Positions 7,072 to 11,538 of a stretch of DNA of 11,538 nt are shown here, piece by piece; the stretch's first letter is position 1; every line of letters begins with the position of its first letter. Made by a program: the position numbers and the translations under genes. This stretch comes from Caryophanales bacterium (GTDB lineage Bacteria; Bacillota_I; Bacilli_A; RFN20; CAG-826). Location of the stretch: positions 1 through 11,538 of the forward strand of contig JAEEHE010000134.1 in the NCBI GenBank assembly GCA_016280685.1, written 5' to 3'. The notes beneath the pieces are model-generated. The model searched no databases and was not told where the DNA came from. It saw only the letters and a program-made list of their open reading frames with translations.

Positions 7072-7996
7072 CCTTTATAAAAGTATCGATTTGATTGAAC
7101 ATATCTTGATCTTGTTCAGTCAATCTATTTATATCCACATCTTTAAAATAATTAATCTTTTCTTCATCGCTTTTAATCTTTTTCTTTTTTAATAGTTGAT
7201 TAAATGTTCCGAAAACCTCACTCAAATATTTAGCGGCTTCTTCCGTATAGTTCGGATTATGCCCGCGATTATTAACTTTCACGATATGGATATGCTTATT
7301 ATCAACCTTCTCCACTATCCCTAAGAAAATCTTATAAGGAATGGTCATATCATCTAATGATTGAATGCATAATATTTCCGCATCAGTATTCTTTAAATAA
7401 CCTAAAATATCGGGCTTATTGTATTCCGGTTCGATTTTCTTCTCGTATTTACCGATTATTGAGACCGCTAAGCGAGATTTAATCGTCACAAGACCAATTG
7501 CTTCAGCGTCTAAAATTCCCGCTAAAATAATGGCTTTTTTGATATCTTTTCTTCTCGTTAAAACATGAAGTCCAGTGTAACCACCTAAAGAATGACCATA
7601 GATAATAATCTCTTTATCTAAATGTAGATGATTTAATAAATCAACCACATCTCTTGTCGGTTCATTCATCGAAGCCATATCTTCACCTTTAGATTCTCCA
7701 CATCCTTGGTAATCTAAAGTTAAGACTTTATATCCTCTTCTTGCTAATTCGTTAATCTCTCTTAGATAAGCTGCATGTCCTGGACCCATACCATGTAATA
7801 AGAGAATAATCTTATCTTCTTGATAATTATCGTAATAGTAGAAGAAATATCTAATTTCTGTTCCTTTGGTATTATTAAAGGAATAATCTTCCCTCTTTAA
7901 ACCAGAAAAATCAGTATAAGAATAATAAGGAACACCTGGTTCTTTATCAAATCTTCTCACGAAATATTTCTTATATAAATTAACCACCAATCCCAT
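7061..7996 (-). CDS. Alpha/beta hydrolase (serine lipase/esterase or peptidase type)
   Basis: 311 residues from the ATG at 7996. The fold is clear: LLLHGMGPGH (oxyanion-hole strand, about 66-74), LTLDYQGCGES (about 92-102), nucleophile elbow GHSLGG with Ser136, acid in IQSLDDMTIP (Asp215 or Asp216) and His246 in NNRGHNPNY. All three catalytic residues are present, so it should be active; homologous enzymes are monoacylglycerol lipases, lysophospholipases, esterases or S9-like peptidases, and the substrate cannot be chosen here. The frame stays open to a GTG at 8089 (342 residues), which would add a hydrophobic segment, but that stretch is the control region and start of the divergent phosphatase gene, so I prefer the shorter, cytoplasmic form. 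No clear ribosome binding site precedes 7996. The C-terminus is a charged helical tail. Confidence 0.85.
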   Translation of the reverse strand: MGLVVNLYKKYFVRRFDKEPGVPYYSYTDFSGLKREDYSFNNTKGTEIRYFFYYYDNYQEDKIILLLHGMGPGHAAYLREINELARRGYKVLTLDYQGCGESKGEDMASMNEPTRDVVDLLNHLHLDKEIIIYGHSLGGYTGLHVLTRRKDIKKAIILAGILDAEAIGLVTIKSRLAVSIIGKYEKKIEPEYNKPDILGYLKNTDAEILCIQSLDDMTIPYKIFLGIVEKVDNKHIHIVKVNNRGHNPNYTEEAAKYLSEVFGTFNQLLKKKKIKSDEEKINYFKDVDINRLTEQDQDMFNQIDTFIKERS

Positions 7997-8063
7997 AATC
8001 TTATTTATTTTAACATTTGTATTAACTAAAATTAACACAGCAAAAGAAAAGAGAGAAAATAAC
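7997..8063. promoter_or_regulatory. Divergent control region between hydrolase and phosphatase genes
   Basis: This AT-rich gap must hold the start signals of both genes. Rightward, TAAAAT (8027-8032) is a candidate -10, with the weak ribosome binding site GAGAG (8051-8055) eight bases before the ATG at 8064. Leftward, TAAAAT (8012-8007 on the - strand) is a candidate -10 with TTAATT (8035-8030) at 17-base spacing. The two -10 candidates face away from each other as ATTTTA...TAAAAT. Neither -35 is good, so the assignment is weak. Confidence 0.35.
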
Positions 8064-9188
8064 ATGAAAAAGTTACTATTCGTGGCCACTCTAATGATGA
8101 CAATCTCTGCGATCAGTGGTTGTCAGAAACAGAAAAAAGAAAAAGAACCAGTCTTAAATAATTATTCCATCCACCACGATGATGAATTCGGTGGAGCCTA
8201 TATCGATATCTCTATCGCTAGTTTTAATGATTTAGGTTTTAAATTCGGCGACAGTGTTTCTTTAACTTTCTCTAATGATGTAAAATATGAAAATATCGGC
8301 TACTACAGTGGCTATTATGTTCCAGCAGGTCAAGAATTATTAGTGGGATACCCCGGATATGACTATATCAAGTTCTGTATCAACTATGGTGACGATATCT
8401 ACGTTTCTAATCATTTTGATGAAAATACCACAGTCACTATCACCATTTATGAAAGTGGCAAATTCATCGATATCGAAGAGACCCTATCCATCTCCTATAG
8501 CGATGATATTAACGAATATGATAATCGCGAACAATTCGCTAACTTTAGAGAGATTAATGCCGGTAATATCAAAGACAATCTCTTATATAGAGGAGCTTCT
8601 CCTATCGATAATCGTCGAAAACGTGCGGAAACTGTCGATATTATCTTAGAAGAATTAGAAATCAAATATGATATCGATCTTGCCGATAATAGAGCGACAA
8701 TTGATGGTTTCTATCAAAAAGATGACTTCAAATCCGAATATTTCCAATATTTAGATGAAGAAGAAAAGGTTTTGCCTCTCGGTATGGCAGCAGCCTATAA
8801 AACCGAAGACTTCTCTAATAAGATGAAGACCATGTTCTTATCAATCTTAAATAATGATGGTCCATATTATATCCACTGCTTAGAAGGTAAGGATAGAACC
8901 GGTTATGTTTGTATGGTCATCGAAGCCCTCTGTGGTGCGTCATATGAAGAATTAATCGAAGACTATTTCATCACCTACCACAACTACTATGGCATTGAAA
9001 AAGGCACGAAAAAATATGACACTATTAAAGAATTACATATCGATGAAATGATTAGATATGTATTTGATTTTAATAAAACCACTAATCTTTTGACTGCAAA
9101 TTATCATAGTCAAGTTAATAACTATTTGTTATCAATTGGTTTAACTCAAGAGCAAATTGATGCAGTACAAAATAAATTAAGTCGATAA
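8064..9188 (+). CDS. Lipoprotein tyrosine phosphatase (DSP-like, Y_phosphatase3 type)
   Basis: 374 residues. The N-terminus (MKKLLF..., lipobox AISGC with Cys20) is a lipoprotein signal, so the enzyme is expected on the outer face of the membrane. Residues about 30-150 form a predicted beta-rich domain containing GYYVPAGQELLVGYPGYDY (84-102). The phosphatase domain follows: LLYRGASP (173-180), a typical early motif of this family, a region YDIDLADNR (202-210) where related enzymes have an IDLR-like stretch, and the P-loop HCLEGKDRTG (271-280) with Cys272 and Arg278 in perfect CX5R spacing. Relatives dephosphorylate phosphotyrosine, other phosphoproteins or phosphoinositides. A secreted, membrane-tethered form suggests host, phospholipid or sugar-phosphate substrates rather than cytoplasmic signalling, but this is inference. 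Monocistronic, divergent from the hydrolase. Confidence 0.9.
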   Translation: MKKLLFVATLMMTISAISGCQKQKKEKEPVLNNYSIHHDDEFGGAYIDISIASFNDLGFKFGDSVSLTFSNDVKYENIGYYSGYYVPAGQELLVGYPGYDYIKFCINYGDDIYVSNHFDENTTVTITIYESGKFIDIEETLSISYSDDINEYDNREQFANFREINAGNIKDNLLYRGASPIDNRRKRAETVDIILEELEIKYDIDLADNRATIDGFYQKDDFKSEYFQYLDEEEKVLPLGMAAAYKTEDFSNKMKTMFLSILNNDGPYYIHCLEGKDRTGYVCMVIEALCGASYEELIEDYFITYHNYYGIEKGTKKYDTIKELHIDEMIRYVFDFNKTTNLLTANYHSQVNNYLLSIGLTQEQIDAVQNKLSR

Positions 9189-9220
9189 AAGTTAACAACT
9201 TTTGTAAATATGTTGTTTGT

Positions 9221-9241
9221 TAATTATGAATAATTAAATTT
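9221..9241 (+). terminator. Weak AT-only hairpin after the phosphatase gene
   Basis: TTAATTA (9221 region, arms 9220-9226 and 9231-9237) can fold on a TGAA loop and is followed by ATTTTT. The stem has no G-C pairs, so it would be a poor terminator on its own. A second small hairpin, AAAAGTT-AAC-AACTTTT (9187-9203), lies just at the stop codon but lacks a T-run. The true end of the phosphatase transcript may be the hairpin at 9273-9297. Confidence 0.3.
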
Positions 9242-9260
9242 TTGTGTAATTTTGTGTAAT
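9241..9260. repeat. Perfect 10-bp tandem duplication
   Basis: TTTGTGTAAT occurs twice in a row (9241-9250 and 9251-9260) in the gap between the phosphatase gene and the ribosomal operon terminator. No coding role. It may be slippage in AT-rich DNA. Confidence 0.7.
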
Positions 9261-9265
9261 TTCAA

Positions 9266-9297
9266 GAAAAAAACCCACTAGTTCATCACTAATGGGT
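9266..9297 (-). terminator. Rho-independent terminator of the ribosomal/alpha operon
   Basis: On the - strand ACCCATTAGT (9297-9288) pairs with ACTAGTGGGT (9282-9273) in a 10-bp stem with one T-G wobble and a 5-base loop, followed by at least six T's (9272-9267). It starts 20 bases after the rplQ stop. On the + strand the wobble becomes a C-A mismatch and the T-run is interrupted, so it is mainly a leftward terminator. Confidence 0.88.
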
Positions 9298-9316
9298 ATT
9301 TGTTTTAATGATTAGA

Positions 9317-9718
9317 TTAGTCAACCCAAGCCACTAAGACGATAGGTGCATCATCACCACGTCTATTGCCGAGTTTTAATCTTCTGGTGTAACCACCATT
9401 ACGTTCCTTGAATTTAGGACCGATTTCATTAAATAAGACATCTAATGCGGAGACGCCTTTTTCGTTAGAGATATTTCTCACGAATCTAGCGGCTTGTCTT
9501 TTCGCGTTCATGACATCTTCATTTTTGGTTAATGTCACTAAACGATCTGCTTCTTTGACGATATCGCGACCAGTGGCTTCTGTCACTTTGACGGAACCGT
9601 GGAGAATTAAGTCAGTAACGACATTACGAAGCATATTCTCGTATTTGCTTTTGGTATAAGCGGCTTTGAATCTAACGCCGGTCTTACCATGGACATTTTT
9701 TCTACCTTGTGCTGGCAT
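9317..9718 (-). CDS. rplQ: 50S ribosomal protein L17
   Basis: 133 residues, L17 of the large subunit, located near the exit of the peptide tunnel. Recognised by NMLRNVVTDLI (28-38), ALD...F and GGYTRRLKLGNRRGDDAPIVLV near the C-terminus. Compared with the ~120-residue Bacillus protein, the segment before MLR is about 13 residues longer and differs in sequence (MPAQGRKNVHGKTGVRFK...). The start is fixed by AAGGAGGT at 9727-9734, eight bases upstream, so the extension is real. It is the last gene of the operon: 14 bases separate it from rpoA, and a strong terminator follows. The ECF transporter ATPase genes that often come next in Firmicutes are absent. Confidence 0.97.
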   Translation of the reverse strand: MPAQGRKNVHGKTGVRFKAAYTKSKYENMLRNVVTDLILHGSVKVTEATGRDIVKEADRLVTLTKNEDVMNAKRQAARFVRNISNEKGVSALDVLFNEIGPKFKERNGGYTRRLKLGNRRGDDAPIVLVAWVD

Positions 9719-9726
9719 AAATAGTT

Positions 9727-9734
9727 ACCTCCTT
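9727..9734 (-). promoter_or_regulatory. Ribosome binding site of rplQ
   Basis: AAGGAGGT on the - strand, overlapping the rpoA stop codon (9735-9733), eight bases before the rplQ ATG. It decides the start of the longer-than-usual L17 and couples rplQ translation to rpoA. Confidence 0.85.
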
Positions 9735-10698
9735 ATTCAAAGTCTTTGAAGGAGAGACCATAGGCGACGAGTTTCTCTTTAATTTCTTTAAGAGATTTCT
9801 TACCTAAGTTCTTCACTTTCATCATGTCTTCTTCTGTTCTATCTGTTAATTCTAAGATGGTTTGGATACCCGCTCTCTTTAAACAGTTATAAGAACGGAC
9901 AGAGAGATCGAGTTCTTCAATGGTGAAGTTCTCGTATTTGTTTTCTTCAACCTTAACTTCATCCTTTTCGATGTTAATATCACGAGTGATATCAGCGACG
10001 TCTAAGAATTTATTTAAGTGAGCGATTAAGATTTTCGCGGATAAAGCGAGTGCTTCTTGGGGCAAAATAGAGCCGTTTGTCCAAATTTCGACTGTTAGTT
10101 TGTCAAAACGGGAATCGTGTCCCACACGGGTGTTTTCGACGGTATAATTGGCCTTTCTGACTGGGGAGTAGTTGCTATCGGTAGCGATAACGCCTAATTG
10201 TAAGCCAGAATGGATTACTTTGTTTTGTTCACCGGTCACATAACCACGACCATTTCTGGCGTGTAAGACCATGTGTAAGCTGCCGCCTTCACAGACGTGA
10301 GCGATTTCTAAGTCAGGATTGACGACTTCCACACCGGAAGGAAGAGCGATGTCTGCCGCGGTGACGGTATGAGGACCCTTGACGTCGATTTCTAATTTCT
10401 TATTGGTGTCATCGCCTTCAGGAATTCTTAAGACGAGGCCTTTTAAGTTTAAGATGATGGATGTCACGTCTTCTTCCACGCCTTCTAAAGCGGTGAATTC
10501 ATGACGGGCACCTTCCACTTCCACGGCGTATAAGGATGCGCCTGGTAAGCTGGAGAGTAACACTCTTCTTAAAGCGTTACCTAATGTGTTACCAAAACCT
10601 CTTTCGAGTGGTTCGATGACGAAGCGGCCATAATTCTCTGTGCCATCATAGTCAGCTTGAGAGATGCCGAATCTTTCAAAAGGATTAGCAATTTTCAT
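9733..10698 (-). CDS. rpoA: DNA-directed RNA polymerase subunit alpha
   Basis: 321 residues, full length (Bacillus 314, E. coli 329). The N-terminal domain (about 1-230) dimerises and nucleates polymerase assembly; it carries the conserved FVIEPLERGFGNTLGNALRR region (27-46) and the SSLPGASLYAVEVEG stretch. A flexible linker rich in Glu/Lys (about 232-255) leads to the C-terminal domain (about 258-321), which binds UP-element DNA and activators; LSVRSYNCLKRAGIQT and NLGKKSLKEIKEKL are its helix-hairpin-helix signatures. Start preceded by AGGAGGTT at 10705-10712. Placed 15 bases after rpsK, as in the alpha operon of other bacteria. Confidence 0.98.
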   Translation of the reverse strand: MKIANPFERFGISQADYDGTENYGRFVIEPLERGFGNTLGNALRRVLLSSLPGASLYAVEVEGARHEFTALEGVEEDVTSIILNLKGLVLRIPEGDDTNKKLEIDVKGPHTVTAADIALPSGVEVVNPDLEIAHVCEGGSLHMVLHARNGRGYVTGEQNKVIHSGLQLGVIATDSNYSPVRKANYTVENTRVGHDSRFDKLTVEIWTNGSILPQEALALSAKILIAHLNKFLDVADITRDINIEKDEVKVEENKYENFTIEELDLSVRSYNCLKRAGIQTILELTDRTEEDMMKVKNLGKKSLKEIKEKLVAYGLSFKDFE

Positions 10699-10713
10699 GT
10701 TAATAACCTCCTA

Positions 10714-11103
10714 TTAGCCTCTGGGGCGTTTTGGTGGACGGCAACCATTATGGGGGATCGGTGTGCTATCAACGATGGATAAGACTTGTAAACCCACGAC
10801 GGCTAAGGAACGGATAGCTCCTTCACGACCTGGACCTGGACCTTTAACATCGACGTCGACTTGACGGATGCCTTGGTCATAGGCAGCTTTACCAGCAGCT
10901 TCTGCCGCTTGTTGAGCAGCAAATGGAGTGGCTTTCTTTGCACCTTTGAAGCCCATCGCACCGGCGCTGGACCAACTTAAGGCATTACCTTGTTCATCAC
11001 AAATTGTCACAATTGTGTTATTGAAAGTGGAATGAATGTGGGCAACACCTTTAGTAAATGAGCGTTTGACTTTCTTTTTACGAGTAGTTGTTTTCTTTGC
11101 CAT
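10714..11103 (-). CDS. rpsK: 30S ribosomal protein S11
   Basis: 129 residues, the usual length. S11 sits on the platform of the small subunit and helps shape the mRNA exit/E site. Recognised by [56 protein letters not shown], and the C-terminal [14 protein letters not shown]. The basic N-terminal tail ([12 protein letters not shown]) is typical. A ribosome binding site (AAAGGAGAAG on the - strand, just upstream of the ATG) supports the start. Lies 18 bases after rpsM and 15 bases before rpoA. Confidence 0.98.
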   Translation of the reverse strand: MAKKTTTRKKKVKRSFTKGVAHIHSTFNNTIVTICDEQGNALSWSSAGAMGFKGAKKATPFAAQQAAEAAGKAAYDQGIRQVDVDVKGPGPGREGAIRSLAVVGLQVLSIVDSTPIPHNGCRPPKRPRG

Positions 11104-11121
11104 AACTCTCTTCTCCTTTCA

Positions 11122-11499
11122 TTAACCTTGAGGCGCCATCTTCTTATTCGCAATGGTCTTACGTGGACCTTTACGAGTACGAGCGTTAGTCTTGGTTCTT
11201 TGACCACGGACTGGTAAGCCTCTTCTGTGACGTAATCCTCTGTAGCAGTTAATTTCGGTTAAACGTTTGATGTTTAAAGCGACTTCTCTACGGAGATCAC
11301 CTTCGGTTTTATATTGAGCGATTTCATTTCTGATCGCTGCGAATTGATCGTCAGTTAAATCTTTAACTCTGATCATGCCATCGACTTTTGCAGCTTCGCA
11401 AATTTTGACAGCGGTGTATCTGCCGATACCATAAATATAGGTAAGGGCGATTTTGACTGGTTTGTCATTCGGAATATCAACACCAACAATACGTGCCAT
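11122..11499 (-). CDS. rpsM: 30S ribosomal protein S13
   Basis: 125 residues, near the usual 121. S13 lies in the head of the small subunit and contacts the P-site tRNA and the B1 bridge to L5. Recognised by [26 protein letters not shown] at the start, [28 protein letters not shown] in the helix-to-tail region, and the basic KKMAPQG end. The start at 11499 has AGGAGG ten bases upstream (11515-11510). First complete gene of the operon in the window, 17 bases after the end of rpmJ. Confidence 0.98.
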   Translation of the reverse strand: MARIVGVDIPNDKPVKIALTYIYGIGRYTAVKICEAAKVDGMIRVKDLTDDQFAAIRNEIAQYKTEGDLRREVALNIKRLTEINCYRGLRHRRGLPVRGQRTKTNARTRKGPRKTIANKKMAPQG

Positions 11500-11516
11500 A
11501 TTTCATTTTCCTCCTA

Positions 11517-11538
11517 TTAACCTTGTCTCTGCTTGTGC
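11517..11538 (-). CDS. rpmJ: 50S ribosomal protein L36, C-terminal end only
   Basis: The - strand from 11537 reads CAC AAG CAG AGA CAA GGT TAA, that is HKQRQG and stop. This is the classic C-terminus of L36, whose genes end in NPKHKQRQG. Its position immediately before rpsM is the standard order (infA-rpmJ-rpsM-rpsK-rpoA-rplQ). Only the last six codons and stop are inside the window. Confidence 0.88.

Noticed and set aside
8359..8649. Second plus-strand frame inside the phosphatase gene
   Set aside because: Out-of-frame reading of a gene with a clear lipobox and P-loop; no ribosome binding site.
11007..11207. Minus-strand frame overlapping rpsK and rpsM
   Set aside because: Bridges two well-identified ribosomal protein genes in another frame; low-complexity basic translation is a by-product of these genes.
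1..11538. Recoding of TGA to tryptophan as in Mycoplasma
   Set aside because: All genes read through with TGG tryptophans and no in-frame TGA is needed to complete any of them.

Overview
The window looks like chromosome from a low-GC, AT-rich Gram-positive bacterium, most likely an uncultured host-associated member of the Bacilli (the Erysipelotrichia / RF39 / Acholeplasma-like neighbourhood). The reasons are the gene order rpmJ-rpsM-rpsK-rpoA-rplQ, strong AGGAGG ribosome binding sites, several lipobox lipoproteins, Ser/Glu-rich linkers behind the lipid-modified cysteine, and the absence of outer-membrane genes. Every gene whose end can be read stops with TAA, and tryptophan is encoded by TGG, so the genetic code appears standard. 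The lineage is an inference, not a match.

Layout. (1) Positions 1-2500, + strand: the end of one ABC exporter half and a complete second half, overlapping by one base, together a heterodimeric exporter. A hairpin terminator at 2506-2532 lies between this operon and the convergent minus-strand operon. (2) Positions 2548-6995, - strand, transcribed from a CPBP-family intramembrane protease through a secreted endonuclease I with two BIG2 domains and a C-terminal GCGGS/transmembrane/Lys tail, a Ser-rich lipoprotein, and a lipoprotein with a glycoside-hydrolase-like barrel. This reads as one cell-surface operon. (3) Positions 7061-9188: an alpha/beta hydrolase (-) and a lipoprotein tyrosine phosphatase (+), divergent from a short AT-rich promoter region. 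(4) Positions 9266-11538, - strand: the distal end of the ribosomal protein / RNA polymerase alpha operon (tail of rpmJ, then rpsM, rpsK, rpoA, rplQ), ending in a strong terminator.

Functionally, the accessory part is dominated by export and surface work: a drug/lipid-type exporter, an extracellular nuclease, a putative extracellular glycosidase, two binding or accessory lipoproteins/domains, and an extracellular phosphatase. The most interesting inference is that the CPBP protease may process the C-terminal GCGGS tail of the nuclease encoded just downstream of it, by analogy with C-terminal sorting systems that use intramembrane proteases. No RNA gene, CRISPR array, insertion sequence or phage gene was seen.
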